Shown here piece after piece: positions 1-8,656 of a stretch of 64,000 nucleotides of DNA. Below the pieces are notes generated by a model. It saw only the letters and a list, made by a program, of their open reading frames with translations. It made no database searches and was not told the DNA's origin. Source of the stretch: Bacillus horti (GTDB taxonomy: Bacteria; Bacillota; Bacilli; Caldalkalibacillales; JCM-10596); the NCBI RefSeq assembly GCF_030813115.1, contig NZ_JAUSTY010000002.1, positions 1 through 64,000 of the forward strand, read 5' to 3'. A program made the position numbers and the translations under genes. Numbering within the stretch: position 1 is the stretch's first letter; every line of letters begins with the position of its first letter.

Positions 1-55
1 TACCTGACATTCTCCACTCTCCTTCTCAATCTGTCAATGTTGAAAATGGGAGAAT

Positions 56-76
56 ACGCGAGAAAACGCGAGAAAA
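56..76. repeat. Tandem 10-bp direct repeat upstream of the first gene
   Basis: The unit ACGCGAGAAA occurs twice head to tail, one helical turn apart, about 30 bases before the first start codon. This spacing could suit a regulator binding two adjacent half-sites on one DNA face. No regulator is assigned, and chance is possible in so short a repeat. Confidence 0.35.
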
Positions 77-102
77 CATTACTTTATAGTGGGAGGATAA
101 TA

Positions 103-657
103 ATGGGAAAGCTAATCTCTCAAATGATGGTGTCTATAGATAACTTCATTGAAGGACCTAATCAAGAACTGGACTGGCATGTGGTAGATAGTGAATATAA
201 TGAATACGCTGAAGCAATGCTCTATTCTGTAGATGCTATCTTTTTTGGACGTATAACGTATGAACATATGGCTGGCTTTTGGACAACCGATTTTGCCAGT
301 GAACATAGCCCCGTCATTGCGGAAAAATTGAATCAATTACCGAAAGTTGTTTTTTCCACAACTTTAGAAGAGGCTACCTGGAGCAATACCAGCATCATAA
401 AGCAGGATATTGAGAAAGAAATTCTAGCACTGAAGCAGTCTGAAAAAAACTTGATCATATTAGGTAGCTCCGACCTAGTATCATCGTTAACGGAGCTTGG
501 ACTGATTGATGAATACCATATCATTGTAAACCCGATTATCTTAGGGTCAGGTAAACCATTGTTCAAGGGATTAGGGAGTCAAAAGGAATTGAGTTTAATC
601 GAAGCAAAAACGTTTCAATCTGGAAATGTACTATTGAGGTATAGCAATAAAAACTAG
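103..657 (+). CDS. DHFR-fold (RibD C-terminal domain) family protein
   Basis: 184-residue soluble protein of the RibD_C/dihydrofolate-reductase-like family, the YyaP/YwjB type of bacilli. Visible family features are the N-terminal strand MGKLISQMMVSIDNF, the FGRITYEHM segment near residue 50 and the C-terminal NPIILGSGKPLF motif that closes the nucleotide-binding fold. Such proteins are presumed NAD(P)H-dependent reductases, but the substrate is unknown. The ATG at 103 is chosen because GGGAGG lies 7 bases upstream; an in-frame ATG at 37 has no ribosome binding site. It stands alone, with a padR promoter downstream. Family assignment is firm; biochemical role is not. Confidence 0.85.
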   Translation: MGKLISQMMVSIDNFIEGPNQELDWHVVDSEYNEYAEAMLYSVDAIFFGRITYEHMAGFWTTDFASEHSPVIAEKLNQLPKVVFSTTLEEATWSNTSIIKQDIEKEILALKQSEKNLIILGSSDLVSSLTELGLIDEYHIIVNPIILGSGKPLFKGLGSQKELSLIEAKTFQSGNVLLRYSNKN

Positions 658-846
658 AAACGATAATGGAACTCAAATGACATTTGATGTCAAGAGTCAA
701 GGACCTGATGCTAATATTGCATATGTAATAGCTACAGATAAAGCCTATTCTCAACGCTTGCGAGTGAATCTACTCAGCAAATTGAGGGTAGGTTTGTTTG
801 TTGTTTGGAACACCTTAATCTATTTTTAGAAAAAGTAAAATTCTAG
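658..846. other. Intergenic stretch with a possible gene remnant
   Basis: Between the DHFR-fold gene and the padR promoter an open frame of 50 codons runs from ATG 677 to TAG 827. It has no convincing ribosome binding site and I do not recognise its product. It may be the remnant of a larger gene or chance. Nothing else is apparent. Confidence 0.3.
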
Positions 847-875
847 TTGCCAATAAGAATGAAATTTTTTATAAT
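847..875 (+). promoter_or_regulatory. Sigma-A promoter of the padR-MFS pair
   Basis: TTGCCA at 847-852 and a perfect TATAAT at 870-875 are separated by exactly 17 bases. Transcription would begin near 882, just before the palindrome at 888-901. Confidence 0.75.
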
Positions 876-887
876 ATTATATATCGA

Positions 888-901
888 AACGATATATCGT
901 T
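888..901. promoter_or_regulatory. Perfect 14-bp palindrome, likely PadR operator
   Basis: AACGATATATCGTT is a perfect dyad lying just downstream of the predicted transcription start and before the padR ribosome binding site. PadR regulators commonly bind dyads in their own promoters, so autorepression of padR and the exporter is inferred. Confidence 0.6.
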
Positions 902-940
902 ACGACATATTTAACAAACATAATAAATAGGAGGAAGAAC

Positions 941-1483
941 ATGTATGAAATTTTTGTATTAGGCCAACTGATGGAGGAGGATAAGCATGGATATCTGATT
1001 TCTGAACGATTAAAGCATGCTGTCGGTCCTATTAGAAAGATAAGTTCAGGAACGTTATATCCACTTTTATCGAGGCTTGTGAACAACGGTTGGGTCAGTC
1101 TCAGAGAGGAGGAGCACAACGGATCAAGGGCACGAAAGATTTATGGTTTGACGGAAGCGGGCAGGAACCGATTTAAGGAGCAAATGGCTAGTCCTTTAGA
1201 GTTCAACACTGACGCCGAGCTTATTTTTCATTTTAAAATGTCCTACTTTCATCATGTACCAAAGGATGTACAGTTGGCTTGCTTAGAGCAGTATTTAGAG
1301 TATCTTACATACAACCTCAAATATGTTACTTCTTTATCTCAAATGATGTCTACAAAAGAAATGGAAGAAAGCCAACGTTTCCACGTTTTACGAATGCTAG
1401 ACCATCGTAAGCATGTACTTGAAGCGGACATAGGCTGGGTACGCAGTGAGATTAAGCAGGTTGAACAGCAAATCGATAGATAA
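941..1483 (+). CDS. PadR-family transcriptional regulator
   Basis: 180-residue regulator with an N-terminal winged helix (residues 1-75) and a C-terminal helical PadR/Vir dimerisation domain. Family signature residues include the HGYLISERL helix and the SSGTLYPLLSRL recognition-helix region, followed by the wing and ARKIYGLTEAG. AGGAGG at 929-934 gives optimal spacing to ATG. It precedes an MFS exporter gene, the usual arrangement in which PadR represses an efflux pump until its ligand arrives. The promoter and a perfect palindrome directly upstream support autoregulation. The ligand cannot be read from sequence. Confidence 0.93.
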   Translation: MYEIFVLGQLMEEDKHGYLISERLKHAVGPIRKISSGTLYPLLSRLVNNGWVSLREEEHNGSRARKIYGLTEAGRNRFKEQMASPLEFNTDAELIFHFKMSYFHHVPKDVQLACLEQYLEYLTYNLKYVTSLSQMMSTKEMEESQRFHVLRMLDHRKHVLEADIGWVRSEIKQVEQQIDR

Positions 1484-1576
1484 TGATGATGGCTTGCCAG
1501 CAAGTGGATAGTTATTACATCCACATATTTTGGCTAGGTAAGGAATTGTCATTTCTTCATAGGAAGGTGATTGAAC

Positions 1577-2731
1577 TTGGAACGATTATGGACAAAATCA
1601 TTTATTCAGCTGACCGTTTCAATGCTATTCCTTTTTACGGGATTTTATTTACTACTACCTACACTACCTCTTTACATTATTGAGATGGGAGGGAATGAAT
1701 CGCAGGTTGGCTTAGCTGCAGGCTTATTCACGTTAGCTGCTGTTGTCTTACGCCCTATCGTAGGAGGTCTTTTAGATCGATATGGTAGACGATCCTTTAT
1801 CATCTGGGGACTACTATTTTTTACGCTTTCCATGTATTTATATGATTGGGTTGGAACCATACTCATGCTGATGGCACTTAGGGTATTACATGGAATGAGC
1901 TGGGCGGTTTCTACTACTGCTGTTGGTACGGCCGTTACCGATGTGATTCCTCCTACAAGGCGTGGAGAAGGAATGGGCTGGTATGGAATCGCAATGACAG
2001 TGTCTATGGCAATTGGACCCTTACTTGGGATTTGGATCATTCAGAACTTTTCTTTTCAGAATTTATTTCTATTTAGTACCCTTCTTTCTTTAATCGCTCT
2101 TTTATTAATATTTAGTACAAAAATGTCTTTTACTAGGAAGCAGGGTGCGGGGAACATTCAATTTTTTGATAGGTCTGTTTTATCTGTAACGATAGCTATT
2201 TTCTTTTTAGCTGTTTCATATGGAGGCATTACCACGTTTTTACCGTTGTTTGCTGCTTCTTTAGACGTAAATCCAGGTACATTCTTCTTGGTTTATGCAA
2301 TAACTCTTACGGCTATTAGACCGGTTGCAGGTAAGCTTTCGGATCGTCATGGAGAGGCAACAGTTATTGTTCCTGCACTAGTGTTTACCTTTTTGGCTTT
2401 AATTGTGTTAAGCCTTTCTAGTGGGCTTATTGGGATCCTTACATCAGCCATTCTATATGGAATTGGGTTTGGCTCAGCACAGCCTGCTCTTCAAGCTGTA
2501 ACATTACGACTTGCGCATCAAGACAGAAAGGGAGTAGCCAATGCTTCCTTTTTTACCGCTTTTGACTTGGGTATAGCTGTAGGAGCTATTGCTTTGGGAA
2601 CCGTTTCTCAGTTTGCTGGCTATTCGATGTCTTTTATGGTTAGCTCCGTTTCGGTTGTCATTGCAATACTTGTCTTCGTCCTATCTACCAGGCGAATGTT
2701 GACAAATAGACAAACTATTGAACAGGAATGA
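1577..2731 (+). CDS. MFS transporter (drug-efflux type)
   Basis: 384-residue integral membrane protein of the major facilitator superfamily with 12 predicted helices. The loop 2-3 motif appears as GGLLDRYGRRSFI and its repeat-2 counterpart as GKLSDRHGEATVI. AGGAAGG at 1561-1567 sits 9 bases before the TTG at 1577, so that start is preferred; a TTG at 1571 is only 3 bases from the same site. It probably exports a toxic or signalling compound by proton antiport and is inferred to be controlled by the PadR encoded 93 bases upstream. A gapped hairpin terminator lies about 180 bases after the stop codon. Substrate is unknown. Confidence 0.9.
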   Translation: MERLWTKSFIQLTVSMLFLFTGFYLLLPTLPLYIIEMGGNESQVGLAAGLFTLAAVVLRPIVGGLLDRYGRRSFIIWGLLFFTLSMYLYDWVGTILMLMALRVLHGMSWAVSTTAVGTAVTDVIPPTRRGEGMGWYGIAMTVSMAIGPLLGIWIIQNFSFQNLFLFSTLLSLIALLLIFSTKMSFTRKQGAGNIQFFDRSVLSVTIAIFFLAVSYGGITTFLPLFAASLDVNPGTFFLVYAITLTAIRPVAGKLSDRHGEATVIVPALVFTFLALIVLSLSSGLIGILTSAILYGIGFGSAQPALQAVTLRLAHQDRKGVANASFFTAFDLGIAVGAIALGTVSQFAGYSMSFMVSSVSVVIAILVFVLSTRRMLTNRQTIEQE

Positions 2732-3046
2732 GGAAGGCTGTTGTAACGAAAGATAAGTTGGTAGGTATTGAAATAGGAAAAAGAATAATAAGTTAAAAAC
2801 AGAGGGAGTGACATGTCTATCTACTATTTACTCAGCTTGATAGCTATAAGCCTTTCTTAAATGCTAAAACTTTAAACGTGTAAGTATTGCGCTAATTAGC
2901 CAGATAATTAAACAAGAGGGTCTCGGTGGGCATATATGAAATAGCCACAAGAACCCTCTTTTTATTCTAGAGTTAAAAATAATTCTTCGTTAAAGCAATA
3001 TACCCTCTGCTTGTATGATTTCTGTTTGTGCAAGAACTGAGTGTTA
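2732..3046. other. Convergent intergenic region with a tiny ORF
   Basis: This 315-base gap separates the MFS gene from the convergent SLH-CAP gene. It holds a terminator at 2914-2964 and an unproven 15-codon hydrophobic ORF (2813-2860, MSIYYLLSLIAISLS) with an AGAGGGAG ribosome binding site. Such a peptide could be a membrane peptide or chance. Nothing else is seen. Confidence 0.3.
2914..2964. terminator. Terminator between convergent genes
   Basis: AAGAGGGT (2914-2921) pairs with ACCCTCTT (2953-2960), with an inner GTGGGC/AGCCAC arm and a TTTTTATT tail on the plus strand. The reverse strand also ends T-rich, so it may serve both genes. Confidence 0.7.
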
Positions 3047-4204
3047 TTACTGAGAGAAGTATCCGTTCACATCTTCTTCCATCCCAAACCAGACATGTGC
3101 ATAGGATCCATCAATGGCAATACCCATAACGATGAGGTCGCTCCAAGAGCCAGTTCCAACCATTACTTGATTGTGCCCAGAGCTATTCTTCCAAGCAGCT
3201 AAAGCTCTGTCAGGTGTTGCTTCTGAAGAATGCCAATAGGAAATTTCATACCCATTTCCTGAATAAACCCCGTCGGTAATTTCTTTTGGCTTGTCCCACA
3301 TCAGTGCAGCGTTACTGTGATCTCTCGTATAGCACCCACCAGTCCATTTTCCTTGATTTGACCAGCTATGAAGATTACAATTTTCATCAGTCTTAAGGTT
3401 TACGATGGAGTCATAGACATGATATCTGGCTACTTTGGTAAGTGATTTAGACAATTTGAACGGTGTTAGTCCCTGTTCCACTCTATATTCGTTAATAAGT
3501 TGTGCTAGTTCAGCTTCTTGCTTCGTTAGTGCGTACATACCGTCAGTGGCAAAGAGATTGGAGAAATGATCCTTCTTTTCCTTCTCCTCAGCCTTCTCAG
3601 CATTTTGATCCATATCTATTTTATTAGGTCTTGCTTGGATATCTTGCATCCCTTGTTCTTTAACATTTTTTATGAACTGGATCGCTTCTGCACGGGTCAA
3701 TGAATCCTGTCCTTGGTAGCCTTGCACAGTACGTGCCGTTTTTCCTTGGCTGTATCCTTTGTCTAGAAGATATTGGACCGCATTGTCTCCTAAATGTGGA
3801 GTTCCGTCAGCACCAGCAATGATTTCAGCTACGGATTGTCGATTGATAAGCTGATTGCGAAAGGAGTTATCATTATACCCTTTTACAACAAAATTGTTTT
3901 CCTGCGCAATCGCATAGAAAGGGTCTGCCCAATGCTTTACAGTAGAGCCTGAATCGACCTGACGATACGTTTGGATAAACATTTTAAGAAATTCCGCTTC
4001 GGAAACCGCTTTATTGGGCTGAAAGGTACCATCGGGATATCCCGCTACAATGTCATGTTCAATGGCCCATTGAATTGAAGGATAGGCCCAATGATGAGAG
4101 GAAATATCAGTAAATGGAGATTCTGCTTGTGCCGGTGCTGCTGGAAGCAGGGTAAAATATAGGATAGGGAAAAAGCTGAGAATAGAGATGATGTATTTTT
4201 TCAT
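3047..4204 (-). CDS. Secreted SLH-domain protein with C-terminal CAP domain
   Basis: 385-residue exported protein. A Sec signal peptide ends near AQA at 26-28. SLH motifs follow: one at about 29-75 (FTDISSHHWAYPSIQWAIE, AGYPDGTFQPN), a second at about 95-135 and a third, weaker one at about 140-185 ending SLTRAEAIQFIKNV. These anchor proteins to pyruvylated secondary cell-wall polymer. A charged linker leads to a CAP (SCP/PR1-like) domain from about 225, with ARYHVYDSI and ALMWDKPKEI segments. CAP proteins in bacilli are secreted or spore-associated and of uncertain activity. GGAGGG precedes ATG. It diverges from an SLH 5'-nucleotidase, consistent with a cell-surface neighbourhood. Confidence 0.9.
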   Translation of the reverse strand: MKKYIISILSFFPILYFTLLPAAPAQAESPFTDISSHHWAYPSIQWAIEHDIVAGYPDGTFQPNKAVSEAEFLKMFIQTYRQVDSGSTVKHWADPFYAIAQENNFVVKGYNDNSFRNQLINRQSVAEIIAGADGTPHLGDNAVQYLLDKGYSQGKTARTVQGYQGQDSLTRAEAIQFIKNVKEQGMQDIQARPNKIDMDQNAEKAEEKEKKDHFSNLFATDGMYALTKQEAELAQLINEYRVEQGLTPFKLSKSLTKVARYHVYDSIVNLKTDENCNLHSWSNQGKWTGGCYTRDHSNAALMWDKPKEITDGVYSGNGYEISYWHSSEATPDRALAAWKNSSGHNQVMVGTGSWSDLIVMGIAIDGSYAHVWFGMEEDVNGYFSQ

Positions 4205-4564
4205 TAATTACCCTCCAGTTTCATGGTTTTTTACGTAAAATCTGATTTGGTTCATTTTCTGTTTACTATTAAAGCTCCATTTCAATATATATCGGGTTAA
4301 ACGATGCTATTTTTAAATTTTGTTTGAGGAGGGTTCTACTAATATGGAAAAAAGGGGAGTAATCAATGAAACAAATTATAAATGCACAGGTGAAGTGGGA
4401 GGCTGAAAAATCAAGCATTCAAGTAAGTACATCAAACTAAAATAAGCAGAGGTCATTTTGTTATTATGAATTTTACTGAAAATTTACATAAAAAATATAA
4501 GAAATAGCTGGAAATAAGATATAATTAAATAGCAAAACAAGCCTAGGGGAGGTTGTTGTCTGAA
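4205..4564. other. Divergent intergenic region with two overlapping micro-ORFs
   Basis: This 360-base gap separates two divergent SLH-protein genes. Two short overlapping ORFs have plausible ribosome binding sites: 4344-4406 (20 codons, GAGGAGGG upstream) and 4366-4440 (24 codons, AGGGGAG upstream). Neither is recognised. A TATAAT at 4520-4525 could be the -10 of the nucleotidase gene, but no good -35 matches it. Confidence 0.35.
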
Positions 4565-6514
4565 ATGAGTAGTTCTTTATTAAACAGAAAGTACACATTT
4601 AAAACTGTTTGGATTAAAGTATTGTTAGTAACTTTGATACTGGCGCTTTTATGGCCAATGCAAGTAGGTGTTGCCGAGCAGGATACTGTGACAAGAGGAG
4701 AGTTCATCAAGGCCATAATTGAAACGCTCGACGTACAGCTACAGGAGGTCACGGAGGATAGCATCCTATTTAATGATGTTAATGGACAGCTTGCTCCTTA
4801 CATCGAAGCAGCTCTTCGATTAGAGCTGACGAATGGGATGGGCGAATCTACTTTCGCACCAGATGTTAGGATTACGAAAGAGCAAGCCTATGTCATGTAT
4901 ATGCGTGCTTTAAATGTAAAAGGCACTGATGCAACATTGTCTGGGAACAGCACGTTCTCATCACGAGCAAATGTTAGTGATTGGGCCCGGGCAACTTTAA
5001 TCTCAGCAGAAGAATTAAACCTATTTTCAAACACTGAGAACATGAATATTAAAGCCCCTTTAACTAAAGCTGAGCTGGAACAATTGCTTGTCCACTATCA
5101 GCAGCTGGACAAGATTGTGCTTGTTCACTTAAATGATTTACACGGGCGAGTATTACATAATGAAGATTTAGGAGAAATGGGCTTAAGTAAAATCGCTACT
5201 TTGATTAAAGAGATCAAAAATAAGCATGAGCATGTCTTTCTATTTGATATTGGTGATACGTTTCACGGTACAAATTATGTAAACTTAAATGATGGACTAA
5301 CAACCATTGAAGTGGCTAATAAACTTGGCGTTGATGCAATGGTTCCAGGAAATCATGAGTTTAACTATGGCTTGGATCGCTTTAATGAGTTTGAGGAGCT
5401 GTTGGATTTTCCTTTCATTAGTGCGAACATCCTTGAGGATGGGGAAACTGTCTTAGATCCGTATATTAAGCTAGAAAAAGCAGGAAAATCCTTTGCTGTT
5501 GTTGCTTTAACGTCATCCGATACGCCAATTAGAACTCATCCTGATAACGTAGAGGGTATTCAGTTTGAAGATGAAATTGAAACAGCAAAAATCTATGTGG
5601 AGCAATTAAAGGATGAAGTAGATCATATTATTTTTCTTAATCATATTGGTTATGGACCTGATCGCACTTTAGCTAGCCAAACTGAAGGAATTGACGTTAT
5701 TCTTGGTGGACATAGTCATACTACTATTGAGACACCAATAAATGTAAATGGAACATACATTGCGCAAGCGTTTGAGTATGGGAAAGCATTAGGCGTGACT
5801 AAGTTATTATTTCAGGATGAACAATTGATAGGAGTAAATGGGTATTTAATGCGGGATGACGCTTCTATCACACCAGATCAAGAAATTGATCAGATTGTGC
5901 AAAGGTATAAAGCAGACATTGATGAAGCGTTAGAAGAGGTTGTTGGCTCAACAGATAGCTATTTAGATGGAGAAAGAGAAACGGTTAGAACGAAGGAAAG
6001 TAATTTAGGAAACGTAATTGCTGACGCTTTAAGAAGCATGGTTGATGCAGATATTGCTTTACAAAATGGTGGGGGAATCCGTGCCAGTATTGAGCCAGGA
6101 GATATCACATTGGCCAATATGGTTGCTGTTCTACCTTTTATCAACACCGTTGTAAAAATTGAGCAAACTGGTGATCAAATCAAAAGCAGCTTAGAGCATA
6201 GTATCAGCAATTATCCGGAGCAAAATGGAGCATTTCTTCAGGTTTCTGGTCTAGAGTTCACCTTCGATCCTTCTCAACCGGTTGGTAATAGAGTGGTTGA
6301 GGTAACTATTGCTGGAGAAGAACTTGATTTAACCAAGACCTACACGGTAGCAACAAATGACTTTATGGCTTCTGGTGGAGATGGATATGAGTGGATGGCT
6401 TCAGGCAATGTTCTTGCAGATACAGGAGAGCTTTTAAGCACTGCTTTGATCAATTACATGAAGACAAATCCGTCAATTCCTGAAAATGAAGAAAGAATTA
6501 AAGTCCTTCCATAG
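4565..6514 (+). CDS. Cell-surface 5'-nucleotidase/metallophosphatase with N-terminal SLH motifs
   Basis: 649-residue exported enzyme. A signal peptide (about 10-38) precedes two SLH-like repeats (about 42-180). The calcineurin-like metallophosphatase domain follows, with the metal-binding series HLNDLHGR, FDIGDTFHG, PGNHEFNYG, FLNHIGYG and GGHSHT. The 5'-nucleotidase C-terminal domain shows SNLGNVIADALR, QNGGGIRASI and TNDFMASGGDGY, which shape the substrate pocket. It probably dephosphorylates extracellular nucleotides or sugar nucleotides, scavenging phosphate and nucleosides. AGGGGAGG at 4545-4552 is 12 bases from ATG 4565; the upstream TTGs at 4553 and 4556 lie too close to it. Start choice is uncertain; family is secure. 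Confidence 0.92.
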   Translation: MSSSLLNRKYTFKTVWIKVLLVTLILALLWPMQVGVAEQDTVTRGEFIKAIIETLDVQLQEVTEDSILFNDVNGQLAPYIEAALRLELTNGMGESTFAPDVRITKEQAYVMYMRALNVKGTDATLSGNSTFSSRANVSDWARATLISAEELNLFSNTENMNIKAPLTKAELEQLLVHYQQLDKIVLVHLNDLHGRVLHNEDLGEMGLSKIATLIKEIKNKHEHVFLFDIGDTFHGTNYVNLNDGLTTIEVANKLGVDAMVPGNHEFNYGLDRFNEFEELLDFPFISANILEDGETVLDPYIKLEKAGKSFAVVALTSSDTPIRTHPDNVEGIQFEDEIETAKIYVEQLKDEVDHIIFLNHIGYGPDRTLASQTEGIDVILGGHSHTTIETPINVNGTYIAQAFEYGKALGVTKLLFQDEQLIGVNGYLMRDDASITPDQEIDQIVQRYKADIDEALEEVVGSTDSYLDGERETVRTKESNLGNVIADALRSMVDADIALQNGGGIRASIEPGDITLANMVAVLPFINTVVKIEQTGDQIKSSLEHSISNYPEQNGAFLQVSGLEFTFDPSQPVGNRVVEVTIAGEELDLTKTYTVATNDFMASGGDGYEWMASGNVLADTGELLSTALINYMKTNPSIPENEERIKVLP

Positions 6515-6562
6515 TGATAGGAAAATTAATAAATAATTAATAAGTAACCCAATATATCAAAC

Positions 6563-6596
6563 AAAGCTCCTTAAGTTAAGCTTGAGGGGCTTTTTT
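6563..6596 (+). terminator. Rho-independent terminator of the nucleotidase gene
   Basis: AAAGCTCCTTAAG pairs with CTTGAGGGGCTTT through one or two wobble pairs around a short TTAAG-rich loop, followed by TTTTTT. Confidence 0.85.
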
Positions 6597-6612
6597 ACAG
6601 TATAAAAAAAAT

Positions 6613-6642
6613 TTGAACCATGTTTTCTTCAAATTTTATACT
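6613..6642 (+). promoter_or_regulatory. Candidate sigma-A promoter of a small RNA
   Basis: TTGAAC at 6613-6618 and TATACT at 6637-6642 are 18 bases apart. The predicted start near 6649 opens a stretch without any ORF that ends at the terminator at 6751-6772. The same DNA forms a long inverted repeat (GTATAAAA..TTTGAA with TTCAAATTTTATAC), which on the reverse strand resembles a terminator and is an alternative reading. Confidence 0.4.
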
Positions 6643-6648
6643 TTCTGA

Positions 6649-6772
6649 CTGCAGGACATAGGACGACTTGCAACTTTAGTTGCTTAGCGTCACTTGCGCA
6701 CTTCGTGTGAAAGCTTCCTCTAATGATGGACTAGACGACTTCTTTGAGAGAGCTTCAATAGAAGCTTTTTTT
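6649..6772 (+). ncRNA. Candidate small RNA upstream of the amylase gene
   Basis: This 124-base segment lacks an ORF and is bracketed by a promoter-like sequence and a clean terminator. It contains GCAACTTTAGTTGC (6670-6683), a GCGCAC-TTC-GTGTG hairpin near 6697-6709, and two near-copies of GGAC..ACGACTT 72 bases apart (around 6661 and 6729). Together these suggest a folded transcript. I know no family that matches; an intergenic repeat element is the main alternative. Confidence 0.4.
6751..6772 (+). terminator. Compact intrinsic terminator ahead of the amylase promoter
   Basis: AGCTTC and GAAGCT enclose an AATA tetraloop, followed by a run of seven T. No coding gene ends nearby, since the nucleotidase already has its own terminator at 6563-6596. 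It therefore implies another transcript. Confidence 0.8.
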
Positions 6773-6801
6773 ACACTTTTAAGTATTTTCAAAAAAATGA
6801 A

Positions 6802-6830
6802 TTGACGTAATAATATGTGATTGATAGGAT
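6802..6830 (+). promoter_or_regulatory. Sigma-A promoter of the alpha-amylase gene
   Basis: TTGACG (6802-6807) and TAGGAT (6825-6830) are 17 bases apart. The start would fall near 6837, directly before the first cre box. Confidence 0.7.
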
Positions 6831-6838
6831 GGAAATGA

Positions 6839-6852
6839 AGAAAGCGTTTGCA
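6839..6852. promoter_or_regulatory. cre box 1 (CcpA catabolite repression)
   Basis: AGAAAGCGTTTGCA matches the cre consensus TGNAARCGNWWNCA at all but the first base. At about +2 relative to the predicted start, bound CcpA would block initiation. Confidence 0.75.
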
Positions 6853-6854
6853 CA

Positions 6855-8551
<1,697 letters not shown>

Positions 8552-8598
8552 AATTTCTAGACAAGCTACTTATGATTAGATTATTTTATTTCATTTAA

Positions 8599-8637
8599 GT
8601 AGAAAAGGCTGGGAATTAAATTCCCAGCCTTTTCTAC
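8599..8637. terminator. Bidirectional terminator between amylase and TRAP operons
   Basis: An 18-base perfect stem (8599-8616 with 8620-8637) has a three-base loop and A/T-rich flanks on both sides, ending two convergent transcripts. Confidence 0.88.
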
Positions 8638-8656
8638 CATGATATAGCTAAGCTTC

